Source: Achromobacter ruhlandii (GTDB lineage: Bacteria > Pseudomonadota > Gammaproteobacteria > Burkholderiales > Burkholderiaceae_B). From it: a stretch of 58,589 nucleotides of DNA. The notes under the pieces are model-generated. The model did no database searches. It was not told where the DNA came from and saw only the letters and a list, made by a program, of their open reading frames with translations. The stretch lies in assembly GCF_902859695.1 (NCBI RefSeq), contig NZ_CADIJL010000036.1, forward strand, positions 1 through 58,589. Reading direction: 5' to 3'. Position numbers and translations under genes: made by a program. Below are positions 10,277-18,696 of this stretch, piece by piece; position 1 is the first letter of the stretch, and each line of letters begins with the position of its first letter.

Positions 10277-12336
10277 ATCCGCCCCTGATCACCGAGCGCA
10301 AGAGCGCCGCGTCGCCGGACCTGCAGGCGGTCCAGGCGCGGCTGGAGGAAATCGTGGCGGCATCGGCGCGCGTCCAGGTGGCGCAGGCCAACCTGGCCGA
10401 CGCGCAGGCGCTGGCGCGCGGCCACATGGCCGATTCCAAGGTCCGCTTCCTGCTGCTGCGATTGAAGGAGGCGGCGGGCCTGAACGAAGGGATGTCCGAA
10501 CAGTGGGCCACGCTGTTGCGCGAATGCCCCGATGACCTGGAAATCGTGCGTTATCGCGCGACGCGCCTGGTCAAGGAGCGCCACGTCGAGGAAGCGCTTG
10601 CCCTGGTCGAGCGGCATCTGCCAGAGTCCACGGACAACCCCACCCGGCTGTTCGCCCGCGCCAAGCTGCTCAGCGACATCCGCGCGCATGAGCAGTCGGA
10701 CGAGCTGTTCCGCCGGCTGATCCTGCAGCATACGGACCGCAACATCCGCGTCGAGTTCGCCAAGCGCCTGCGCAAGCGCGGCCTGTTGGCGGACGCGTTT
10801 GACGTGATCGCGCCCGTGGCCAAGCACCTGGCGCCGGGCAGCAAGGCGGCCGAGCTGGCCAATGGCCTGGCCAGCGACTACGCCTTTTACCAGCGCCTGG
10901 AGCCCGAGAGCGCGCTGGCGGGCAAAGACATCCGGATCGTGTCGATGAAGCACGCGATCCTGCACTTCCGCCATCGAAAGATCCCGGAATATTCTCCCGA
11001 GAAACCGGTGTCGGTCGCCCTGGTGACGGGCAGCCTGGGGCCCGGCGGGGCCGAGCGCCAGTTGACGCGCCTGGCCGGAGAGCTGGCCCGCATGGCGGAC
11101 AAGCCCGAAGCCGGGGTGGCCGATGCGCCGTTGAAGCCCGAGAAAGTCGAAGTGCTGGTCAAACAGCACACCGAGCCGGCCGGTTCCACCAAGAAGCAGG
11201 GCCTGGACTTCTTCCTGTCGGTGCTGGTCAAGGCGCGGATTCCGGTCACGGAGATCAACAAGCTGCCCGCGATTTCGGTAGCCCACCAATCCGTGCCGGA
11301 CGGCAGCCTGAGCCGGTTGCTGGAGCAGTTGCCGCCGCCGGTGCACTATGGCGTGACGCGCCTGGCGCCCGTGCTGCGCGCCAGCACCTTCGACGTGGTG
11401 AGCCTGTGGCAGGACGGCACCTGCCTGTTCGGCGCCCTGGCGGCGCTGCTGGCCGGCGCGCCGACCATCCATCTGGTGTTCCGCGGCTTGCCGCCGAACA
11501 TCCGCAAGGATCGCTTCCGCGAAGAGTATCCCGAGCTGTACCAGGCCCTGGCCCAGGTGCCCGGCGTGCATTTTGTCAGCAACAGCCGCAAGGCCGCCGA
11601 GGCCTACGCGGAGTGGCTCGGCATTCCCATCGTGCGCTTCCACGTGCTGTACAACGGCGTGCCGGACCTGACCACCGACGCCGCCGAGGCGGACCAGGAG
11701 AAGTGGCGCGCCTTCGAGGAGAGCACGGCCGATGCCACGGAAACCATCGGCGGCGTGTTCCGCCTGGAGCCGGACAAGCGGCCGCAACTGTGGATCAAGC
11801 TGGCGGCGCTTTACCTGAAACAGCGGCCGCGGGCGCGCTTTGTCATCGTCGGCGACGGCCGGCTGCACGAGAACATCGTGGCGCTGGCGGAAGAACTGCG
11901 GGTGATGGACCGGCTGCTGCTGGTCGGCTTGTCGAACCACGTGGGCTACTGGTATTCGCGGATGGACGCCAAGGTCCTGCTGTCGCGCTACGAGGGCTTG
12001 CCCAACGTGTTGATCGAGGCTCAGCTGCTGGGCGTGCCCGTCGTGTCGACCCCGGCCGGCGGGGCGGGGGAGTGCTTCGAGGAAGACCAGACGGGCCACC
12101 TGCTGGGCGATGTGGAGCATCCTGACTTGCACGAGGCCTGCGACAAAGTGGTGTCGATCGTCGACCGGGTGCGCGCCGACGAGAGCCTGAGGGCGCAGAG
12201 CCGCCAGCGGGCGCAGACCCTGTTCTCGCTGGACGCCATGCTGGCCAAGTTCCTGAGCCTGTGCATGCCGCTCATGCCCGTGTCGGAGAACGACGAACGC
12301 ATGGATATGCCGCCGATGCGCCTGATGCAGGCCTGA
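10273..12336 (+). CDS. GT4-family glycosyltransferase of the capsule locus, TviE-like
   Basis: 687 residues. The N-terminal third is helical (TPR-like). The C-terminal GT-B domain begins with VALVTGSLGPGGAERQ, the glycine-rich GT4 N-motif, and contains the donor-binding region FVIVGDGRL and EGLPNVLIEA (the EX7E motif). It is expected to polymerise the capsule from UDP-activated aminouronic acid at the cytoplasmic face. The ATG overlaps the previous stop by four bases. It is the only glycosyltransferase in the operon, consistent with a homopolymer such as Vi (poly-GalNAcA), which in Salmonella depends on TviE. Linkage and sugar are inferred. Confidence 0.8.
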   Translation: MNPPLITERKSAASPDLQAVQARLEEIVAASARVQVAQANLADAQALARGHMADSKVRFLLLRLKEAAGLNEGMSEQWATLLRECPDDLEIVRYRATRLVKERHVEEALALVERHLPESTDNPTRLFARAKLLSDIRAHEQSDELFRRLILQHTDRNIRVEFAKRLRKRGLLADAFDVIAPVAKHLAPGSKAAELANGLASDYAFYQRLEPESALAGKDIRIVSMKHAILHFRHRKIPEYSPEKPVSVALVTGSLGPGGAERQLTRLAGELARMADKPEAGVADAPLKPEKVEVLVKQHTEPAGSTKKQGLDFFLSVLVKARIPVTEINKLPAISVAHQSVPDGSLSRLLEQLPPPVHYGVTRLAPVLRASTFDVVSLWQDGTCLFGALAALLAGAPTIHLVFRGLPPNIRKDRFREEYPELYQALAQVPGVHFVSNSRKAAEAYAEWLGIPIVRFHVLYNGVPDLTTDAAEADQEKWRAFEESTADATETIGGVFRLEPDKRPQLWIKLAALYLKQRPRARFVIVGDGRLHENIVALAEELRVMDRLLLVGLSNHVGYWYSRMDAKVLLSRYEGLPNVLIEAQLLGVPVVSTPAGGAGECFEEDQTGHLLGDVEHPDLHEACDKVVSIVDRVRADESLRAQSRQRAQTLFSLDAMLAKFLSLCMPLMPVSENDERMDMPPMRLMQA

Positions 12337-12374
12337 GCCCGCGTCCGACCCTGGTATTGAAGATAAAGGAAACT

Positions 12375-13538
12375 ATGCAAATGAATGTCCCGGCCGCGGG
12401 CCCGCGCCGCCTGGCGGCGCCGGCCCTGCTGCTGATTACCGTGCTTATGCTCAGCGGCTGCCAGTTGCCGCGCTCCGGCCCCATGCTGAGCGAGATGACC
12501 GGCGCGCACGACGACAAGGACGTGATCGTGATGCCTGCCTCGCGCGAGCTTGCGCGCGCGAGCCGGGTGCCCGAGGTCGCCGATTTTCCGGTGCGCTACC
12601 GCGACCTGACCCAGGCCGGCTTCGACAGCCTGGTGCCGGGCGACGGCATCAACGTGAAGGTGTGGGAGCGTGGCGGGCTGGGCGTGTTCGCGGCGGATCC
12701 GTCCGGCGTGAGCGACCTGGGCAACCAGGAACTGGACCGCAATGGCAACGTCTCCTTTCCCATCCTCGGCAAGTTCCAGGCCGGCGGCATGACGCTGGGG
12801 CAACTGCATGACGCCATCGTGGCGCGCCTGAGCCGGCTGGTGGCGGGCGCCGACGTGAGCGTGACGCGGGTGGCGGATGCCCGCGGCCAGATGGTGACGG
12901 TGCAGGGCAACCTGACCAAGCCGGGCATGTATCCGATCACACAGACCTCCCAGCGGCTCAGCAGCGCGCTGGCGCAGGCGGCGCCGGTGCAGACCAATCC
13001 CGAGCAGCTCGTCATCAGCCTGCGGCGCGACAACCAGATTGCCTCGGTGCGCCTGTCGGACATCTACCGCAACCAGAACAACGACATCCTGCTGCGCGCC
13101 GGCGACGTCATTACCGCGTACGAATCGCGCGAGTTCCTGACGGTGCTGGGCGCGGCCGGCAACCAGGGCCGCGTGGCCATCAGCAAGCGCAACTACAGCG
13201 TGCTGGACGCGCTGGCCGATGCCCGGGGTCTGGATGACAAGACGGCCGATCCGCGTTCGGTTTTCCTGTTCACGCCCGCGCAGGCCGGCGCGGAGGGCAA
13301 GCCGGACCTGCTGCCCGTGGTGTACCAGTTCGACCTGACGCGTCCGGAGCAGGTGGCGCTGGCTCGCGAATTCAGCGTGCACGAGGGCCAGGCGATCTAT
13401 ATCTCGGACGCGCCGTTCACGCAGGTGCAGAAGGTGCTGTCCGCGTTCCGCGTGACCATGAGCGCCGGCTTCAGCGCCACGCGAGCCATCGATTCCGATT
13501 CGGGCGGGTCCAGTTCCTCCAGCGGCGTCAGCCAGTAG
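12375..13538 (+). CDS. vexA: Outer-membrane polysaccharide export lipoprotein, Wza/VexA family
   Basis: 387 residues. The N-terminus has a lipoprotein signal with lipobox LSGC (Cys29), so the mature protein is an outer-membrane lipoprotein. The PES domain follows (VPGDGINVKVW...), then SLBB-type repeats (VTVQGNLTKPGMYPI and FLTVLGAAGNQGRVAI). It forms the outer-membrane channel for the capsule. AAAGGA lies four bases before the ATG at 12375 and ten before ATG 12381; either start gives the same signal peptide. The Ser/Gly-rich C-terminus (SDSGGSSSSSG) is unusual. The next gene starts 7 bp downstream. Confidence 0.88.
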   Translation: MQMNVPAAGPRRLAAPALLLITVLMLSGCQLPRSGPMLSEMTGAHDDKDVIVMPASRELARASRVPEVADFPVRYRDLTQAGFDSLVPGDGINVKVWERGGLGVFAADPSGVSDLGNQELDRNGNVSFPILGKFQAGGMTLGQLHDAIVARLSRLVAGADVSVTRVADARGQMVTVQGNLTKPGMYPITQTSQRLSSALAQAAPVQTNPEQLVISLRRDNQIASVRLSDIYRNQNNDILLRAGDVITAYESREFLTVLGAAGNQGRVAISKRNYSVLDALADARGLDDKTADPRSVFLFTPAQAGAEGKPDLLPVVYQFDLTRPEQVALAREFSVHEGQAIYISDAPFTQVQKVLSAFRVTMSAGFSATRAIDSDSGGSSSSSGVSQ

Positions 13539-13545
13539 CGCGTCG

Positions 13546-14886
13546 ATGAGCAACGAGGATCGGATCAAGGGGTGGCGCGCGCGGAGAAAGGACAGCAGCT
13601 ACGCGGTGGGATCGGGCGTCGATGCCTGGCGCCTGGACCCCGCCGCGCTGTTCGAGGCCAAGGCCGAGCCGGCCGTGCTGTTCAAGCCTTTGCTGGCGCG
13701 CCTGCAGGGCGAACCGCATGACTCGGTGGCCGCGCGGCGGGCGGTATACGAGGCCGTGCAGGCCGAGCTGGACGCGGAGATCGCGCGCGCCGGGGTCGAC
13801 GAGACGCTGGCGGATTTCTCCCGGCGGCGCCTGCGCATCATCGTGCGGCTGCTGGAGCAGGACATTCGCGCGGGCGTCGAGGTGTTCGCGCCCGGCTACA
13901 TGCCCGCGCGGCTGGTGGCGGAAGACCGGCGCCTGGCCCAGGCGCATGCGCGGCGCGAGGAGCGGCGCAGGCAGGACGAGGCGCGCGACGCGCGACGCCA
14001 CGCCTCGCGCAACGATATCGCGCTGGAAATGGAATTGCCGCCGGGGGAGGCCGGCGACCTGGCGATCCTGCGCGACCGTGTGCGGGGGTTGCATGCCGGG
14101 CACCATCCGCGCATGGCCGGCCGTGGCTGGCCGGGCGGACGCACGCTGCTGGCGCTGTTCGTCTACCAGCTGAACGTGATGCATGGCGAGAGCCGGATCG
14201 CCCTGTTGTGGGCGTTGGTGGGGCCGGTGGTGCTGCTGACGCTGATTTCGTCGCTGTACATCCTGATGGGCACGCACTACATCCTGGGGATGGACGTGCA
14301 GACCTTCTCGCTCTTGGGCGCGACGACCTGGATCATGTTCCGGCAGATCATCTTCCGCAGCAGCACGGCCTACGTATCGGCGCGCGGCCTGCTGAACTTC
14401 CAGGGCGTTTCGCCCTTGATGTGCGCGCTGGTGCAGGCGGTGCTGTATGTGTCGGTGTACCTGGTGGTGTTCGTGGTGCTGATCAGCGCCGGCCATGCGC
14501 TGGACCTGATCACGCTGCCCAGGAGCTGGCCGGGCTTCATGCTGTACGTGGTGTTGATGGCGTGCTGCGCCGCGGCGATGGGCCTGCTGTTCGGCGCGAT
14601 CGCGACGTTCTGGCACTTCTTCCTGCGGCTGGCGCCGGTGATCGAGCGCTTTCTGCAGATTTTCTCGGGCGTCTTTTTCGTGTCGGAGCAGTTGCCCGAG
14701 CAATTGCGGCCCTGGATGCTGTGGCTGCCGTTCGCGCATGGCATGCAGCTGCTGCGCTCGGCCTACTTCGACGCCTACACGTCGCAGGACGCGAGCCTGG
14801 GGTATTTCCTGACCAGCATGGTGTTCCTGATGGTGGTGGCCCTGGCGGCGGAACGGCTGGCCCGTCCCAACATCCAGCCGATGTGA
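13546..14886 (+). CDS. vexB: Capsule ABC-2 exporter permease, KpsM/VexB family, with N-terminal extension
   Basis: 446 residues, against about 260 for usual KpsM/VexB. About residues 1-195 are hydrophilic and charged, with an Arg/Glu-rich coiled-coil-like stretch (RREERRRQDEARDARR) and no membrane segment. Residues about 200-446 are the ABC-2 permease with about six transmembrane helices and the family pattern around FFVSEQLPEQLRPWMLWLPF and the C-terminal NIQPM. It should move lipid-linked capsule across the inner membrane together with VexC. The extension is cytoplasmic if the usual topology holds. It is unexplained and sits next to an ATPase-fold partner that lacks its catalytic motifs. 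Confidence 0.85.
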   Translation: MSNEDRIKGWRARRKDSSYAVGSGVDAWRLDPAALFEAKAEPAVLFKPLLARLQGEPHDSVAARRAVYEAVQAELDAEIARAGVDETLADFSRRRLRIIVRLLEQDIRAGVEVFAPGYMPARLVAEDRRLAQAHARREERRRQDEARDARRHASRNDIALEMELPPGEAGDLAILRDRVRGLHAGHHPRMAGRGWPGGRTLLALFVYQLNVMHGESRIALLWALVGPVVLLTLISSLYILMGTHYILGMDVQTFSLLGATTWIMFRQIIFRSSTAYVSARGLLNFQGVSPLMCALVQAVLYVSVYLVVFVVLISAGHALDLITLPRSWPGFMLYVVLMACCAAAMGLLFGAIATFWHFFLRLAPVIERFLQIFSGVFFVSEQLPEQLRPWMLWLPFAHGMQLLRSAYFDAYTSQDASLGYFLTSMVFLMVVALAAERLARPNIQPM

Positions 14887-14889
14887 GCA

Positions 14890-15609
14890 ATGACAATGAT
14901 TCATCTGAACGGCGTGACGGACACCCCCCTGGCCTTTGGCCATCGGCAGGCGTTGCTGGCCCACGCGCAACTCGACATTCCGGTTGGTCGCTACGCCTTG
15001 CTTTCGCCCACGCCGGAGCTGCATCGCCAGATCATCGACCTGCTGTGCGGCCTGCGTCCGCCGCGCCAGGGCTTCGTCCACCATGACGGCAACGTCTCCT
15101 GGGCGATCGGCCGGCAGGGCTTCATCCGTGGCAAGGCCAACGGCCTGAGCATGATCGAACTGGTGAGCCAGATGTACGAGATCGACGCCGACGCCACCTA
15201 TGAACTGGTGGCCGACCTGGTCAGTGATCCCAAGAGCCTGAGCCGGCCGATGGAGCATTGGCCGCTGTATGCAAGGCAGGAGTTTTCGTTCGCGCTGGCG
15301 CTGGCGCCGGCGTTCGACGTTTACGTGATCGAAGGGGCCATTCCCTTCGAACCCTGCCGTTTCACCCGTCTCTGGCTGGCGCTGTTCGAAGAACGGCTGG
15401 TCGGCAGGACGCTCATTCTTTCCAGTTATCGCCAGAATCAATTGGCGGACTATTGCCTGAAGGGCCTGATTTATGAACGAAGCGCACTCCGCATCGAAGA
15501 CGACCTCGACCAGTGCATCCAGAAGTTCCCTCCGCGACGATCACGAAGCGAATCCGGAACAGGCGACGACGTTTTCGGCGGATTCGACGAGGGCCAGCTC
15601 GGCTTCTGA
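14890..15609 (+). CDS. vexC: VexC/KpsT homologue with lost ATPase motifs
   Basis: 239 residues. The fold is recognisable as the capsule-exporter ABC subunit: order and spacing match KpsT/VexC, including GNVSWAIGRQGFIRG where family members read VSWPLGLAGGFQG. However, the Walker A segment is SPTPELHRQ (39-47) instead of GxNGAGKST, the ABC signature region is WPLYARQ (124-130) instead of SSGM(K/R), Walker B ends VYVIEG (144-149) instead of the usual VDE, and the H-loop reads LILSSYR (175-181) without histidine. No frameshift restores them. It is therefore unlikely to hydrolyse ATP. The C-terminal tail after about residue 215 is an extension that overlaps the next gene by 137 bp. The ATG is 3 bp after the vexB stop. 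Confidence 0.82.
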   Translation: MTMIHLNGVTDTPLAFGHRQALLAHAQLDIPVGRYALLSPTPELHRQIIDLLCGLRPPRQGFVHHDGNVSWAIGRQGFIRGKANGLSMIELVSQMYEIDADATYELVADLVSDPKSLSRPMEHWPLYARQEFSFALALAPAFDVYVIEGAIPFEPCRFTRLWLALFEERLVGRTLILSSYRQNQLADYCLKGLIYERSALRIEDDLDQCIQKFPPRRSRSESGTGDDVFGGFDEGQLGF

Positions 15610-16762
15610 GAGCGGTTCCGAGATCGAGCGCCGGCGCCGCGAACGCGAGGCGGCCTTGGCCGAGCGCCGTCGCCGGCGCTGGGTCAATGCGCTGATCGTG
15701 ATCGCCCCGGTCGCGCTGGCGCTGGTGTACGTGCTGTGCGTCGCCACACCGCGCTACGAGGCGGAATCGCGCTTTTTCGTGCAGTCGGGGTCGGGCCAGC
15801 AGGGCGGCGGCGCCATGGCGGCCAGCCTGCTCACCACGGGAAACTCGGGCGGCATGCTCGGCGGCTTCGTCGACGGCTGGGCGGTCAGTGACTTCCTGCG
15901 GTCGCGCGACAGCATGCGGCAGCTGGACAAGAAGGTCGGCCTGCGGCGCTACCTGCTCAACAACGGGCTGGACCCGGCGAACCGTCTGTCGGAGGATTCC
16001 AGCGAGGATGACCTGTATCGCGCCTATCGGGCCTCGGTCCAGGTTTCCTTCAATGCGCTGGAGCAGATCGACGTGCTGCGGGTGCGGGCCTATTCGCCCG
16101 AAGACGCGGAAACCCTGTCCAGGGCCTTGATCGGCCTGGCCGAAGACTTCGTCAGTTCCATGAACGAAAAAGGCGTGGCGGACAAGCTGAAGGTCAGCGA
16201 GGAATCGGTCAGGCAGGCCGAGCAGAAGGCGCTGAGCGCCCGCGAAGCGCTGACCGCCTGGCGTACCACGCATGGCAACATCGACCCGACCGCGACGGTG
16301 GCCATGCTGCTGAATCTGTCGAGCCAGCTGGAAGCGGAGTTGAGCACCGCCCAGATCAACCTGGACAAGATCCGCGCGTTGAACAACAAGGATCACTTCA
16401 TGCTCAAGCCGGCCGAAACGCAGGTCGTGGCCCTGAAAAAACGGCTCGCCGCCGTGCGCCAGCGCCTGAGCGGCGAGGGCAACACGGAAGCGAAGCAACT
16501 CAAGTCATACGAGGCGCTGCGCAATACCCAGGCCTTCGCCGATTCGAATCTGACGCTGGCGCAGCAGTCTTACCAGCAGGCCGTGACGGACGCCCTGCGC
16601 CTGCAGCGTTACTTGTCCATCATCGCCCAGCCGGTCTCCACCGACCGGCCCAGCAGCCCGCGCACGGGGGTGTTGCTGCTGCAGGCGCTGGCGCTGGGCT
16701 TCGTGCTCATGTTCGTGCTGCGCGCGGCGATGGCTTTGTTGCGAGGATTGCGCCATGGTTGA
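15473..16762 (+). CDS. vexD: Capsule export inner-membrane protein, KpsE/VexD family
   Basis: 429 residues; a polysaccharide co-polymerase-like periplasmic adaptor linking the inner-membrane exporter to VexA. The cytoplasmic N-terminus (about 1-70) is Ser/Thr/Glu-rich and then strongly basic (ERRRREREAALAERRRRR), followed by TM1 (about 72-92), a periplasmic coiled-coil region rich in Ala/Glu/Gln, and a C-terminal TM helix (about 400-422). The ATG at 15473 lies inside vexC (137-bp overlap). It is preceded by GAAGGG, and no later ATG precedes the membrane segment; only a TTG near 15656 could shorten the protein. The stop overlaps the next start by 8 bp. Confidence 0.85.
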   Translation: MNEAHSASKTTSTSASRSSLRDDHEANPEQATTFSADSTRASSASESGSEIERRRREREAALAERRRRRWVNALIVIAPVALALVYVLCVATPRYEAESRFFVQSGSGQQGGGAMAASLLTTGNSGGMLGGFVDGWAVSDFLRSRDSMRQLDKKVGLRRYLLNNGLDPANRLSEDSSEDDLYRAYRASVQVSFNALEQIDVLRVRAYSPEDAETLSRALIGLAEDFVSSMNEKGVADKLKVSEESVRQAEQKALSAREALTAWRTTHGNIDPTATVAMLLNLSSQLEAELSTAQINLDKIRALNNKDHFMLKPAETQVVALKKRLAAVRQRLSGEGNTEAKQLKSYEALRNTQAFADSNLTLAQQSYQQAVTDALRLQRYLSIIAQPVSTDRPSSPRTGVLLLQALALGFVLMFVLRAAMALLRGLRHG

Positions 16763-18689
16763 TACGACGATAGAACGCCCCGGCGCCGCCGCGGCGCCGA
16801 CGCGGACCGCCACCGCCGCGAGCGATGCCACCAGCCGCCTGCGCGGGGTCATCAAGCGGATCCTGGAGGCCGACGACCCGTTGGAGGCGATGGCCGAGTT
16901 GGGGCCGGCGCTGGCCAGGGTGGAAGAGGGCTGGCGCGATGCGCGCCGCTTGCTGGTGTCGCCATTCGTGCGGGTGGGGCGGCTGGAGCCGGCGATTGCC
17001 GCGCTGGAATGCCTGGTGGCGGCCTACCCGGCGCGCACCGACGACCGCCGCCTGCTGGCCAGCCTGCTGGGCCGCACCGAGCAGTGGGAGCGGGCCATCG
17101 CCCAGGCGGACGCGGCCGCCGCCATCGCGCCGGATTCCGCGGCGCTGCAGGCCGCGCGGATACAACTGCGCGTGCAGGCCGGTCGCATCGCCGAGGCCGC
17201 CGCCGTCGCGCGCCAGACCGCTGCCGTGTCGCGCGTCGATCCCGGCGAAGCGCACTGGTGGATGCTGGCGTATTCACGCAATGGCGACGCCGCCGAGGCG
17301 GCCGGCGTTGCCTTGGCCCTGGACGGGGCTGGCCTGCCGAACGCGCGCGTGGCGACAGTGGCCGTGCGCGCGCTGCTCGACGACGACCGGGTCGAGGCGG
17401 CGATCCAGCTGGGCAATGCGGCCCTGGACGCGGGACATGACGCGCCGGCGCTGCGCGCTTCGCTGGGACTGGCGCACCTGCGCCGCGCCACCGAGGACGA
17501 CCGCAAGCAGCATGCCCTGGCACATTTCGAGGCGGGCCTGAAGGCAGCGCCCGCCGACGTACGGCTGTTGACCCTGCATGGCGAAACGCTGCTGCGCGCC
17601 GGCCGCTACAAGGAGGCCGAGGCGCCGTTGCGGCAGGCCGTGGAACTGGCCCCGGAGCTGGAGCAGACGCGCGCCCTGTATGCGCGCGCGCTGCGCTACA
17701 CGCTGCGGTACGAGGAGGCCGCCGACCAATTGCTGCGGCTGGTCGAGAAATCGCCCGACAAGCGGCTCTGGCAGCGCGCGGCCATCGGCGCGCTGTCGCA
17801 GGCGGGCCGCAAGCAGGAAGCCGAGGCCCTGTTCGAACGCTACGTCGCGCAGCGCGGCCAGGCGCTGCCGGCGACGTTCCAGCAAGCCCTGGAGCAGCTG
17901 GAGCAGAAGCTGGACAGCGCGCCGATCCCGCAGGCGCGCCTGGACTGGGCCTGGTCGCTGCGCGGCGACGCCACGGCCGACCGCGAGCAATGGGAGCGGC
18001 GCGCGCGCTGGGGGCATCTGGTCGATCATCTGCTGTTCGACTGGCTCGAATGCCGCGAGGACAGTGTCGAGGAAGCCATGCAGATGCTGGGCGAGCTGGA
18101 CACCGGCGAACGTTTCTTCGCGCCGCTGCTGGCGGCCGGCCGGGGCGTGGTGGTCGCCACGGCGCACGTGGGGCCCATGTATGCCGGCCTGATGGCGCTG
18201 GAATTGCTGGGCATTCCGTCGCGCTGGCTGGCGACCGCGCCCAGCATTGCCCAGAGCAGCTATGCCGCCGCCCTGATTTCCACCGCCGACCAGACCGAGG
18301 CGCAGGTCGCCAAGGCCTGCATGCGCGCGCTGGCGTCGGGCAACGTGCTGTGCCTGGCCGTGGACGGCGCCGCCAATCCGGCCGCGCCGCGCGTGGATTT
18401 CGAAGGGCAGTCCGTGACCTATTCCAGCTTCGCGGCGCACCTGGCGCATCGCCAGGGCGTGCCCTCGGTGTTCTACACGCCGCGCTGGGAAGACGGCCGC
18501 GTCGCCTACACGCTGGAGATGCTGCCCGCGGTCGAACCCGGGGAGGACGCCGACGCGTATGCGCGGCGTTGGCAGGAAGCGTATTTCAAGCACCTGCGGG
18601 CGCACGTGGCCGGTCCGCCGGAGAACCTGCGCCTGAGCGGCGGCATCTGGCGCCATGTGCAGTCCGCGGATCGGTCCGCGCAGCGGTAG
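16755..18689 (+). CDS. vexE: VexE-like lysophospholipid acyltransferase-family protein with TPR N-terminus
   Basis: 644 residues, close to Salmonella VexE, and in the same place after VexD. The N-terminal part (about 1-390) is TPR-like; the C-terminal part (about 390-644) is related to LpxL-type acyltransferases. In Salmonella VexE is needed for the lipid terminus that anchors Vi at the cell surface. The family segment GVVVATAHVGPMYAG carries His471, but the acidic residue of the HX4(D/E) motif is Tyr476, so the dyad looks incomplete. The start overlaps vexD by 8 bp, indicating coupling. I am fairly sure of the family and less sure that it is an active acyltransferase. Confidence 0.72.
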   Translation: MVDTTIERPGAAAAPTRTATAASDATSRLRGVIKRILEADDPLEAMAELGPALARVEEGWRDARRLLVSPFVRVGRLEPAIAALECLVAAYPARTDDRRLLASLLGRTEQWERAIAQADAAAAIAPDSAALQAARIQLRVQAGRIAEAAAVARQTAAVSRVDPGEAHWWMLAYSRNGDAAEAAGVALALDGAGLPNARVATVAVRALLDDDRVEAAIQLGNAALDAGHDAPALRASLGLAHLRRATEDDRKQHALAHFEAGLKAAPADVRLLTLHGETLLRAGRYKEAEAPLRQAVELAPELEQTRALYARALRYTLRYEEAADQLLRLVEKSPDKRLWQRAAIGALSQAGRKQEAEALFERYVAQRGQALPATFQQALEQLEQKLDSAPIPQARLDWAWSLRGDATADREQWERRARWGHLVDHLLFDWLECREDSVEEAMQMLGELDTGERFFAPLLAAGRGVVVATAHVGPMYAGLMALELLGIPSRWLATAPSIAQSSYAAALISTADQTEAQVAKACMRALASGNVLCLAVDGAANPAAPRVDFEGQSVTYSSFAAHLAHRQGVPSVFYTPRWEDGRVAYTLEMLPAVEPGEDADAYARRWQEAYFKHLRAHVAGPPENLRLSGGIWRHVQSADRSAQR

Positions 18690-18696
18690 GGAGTGA

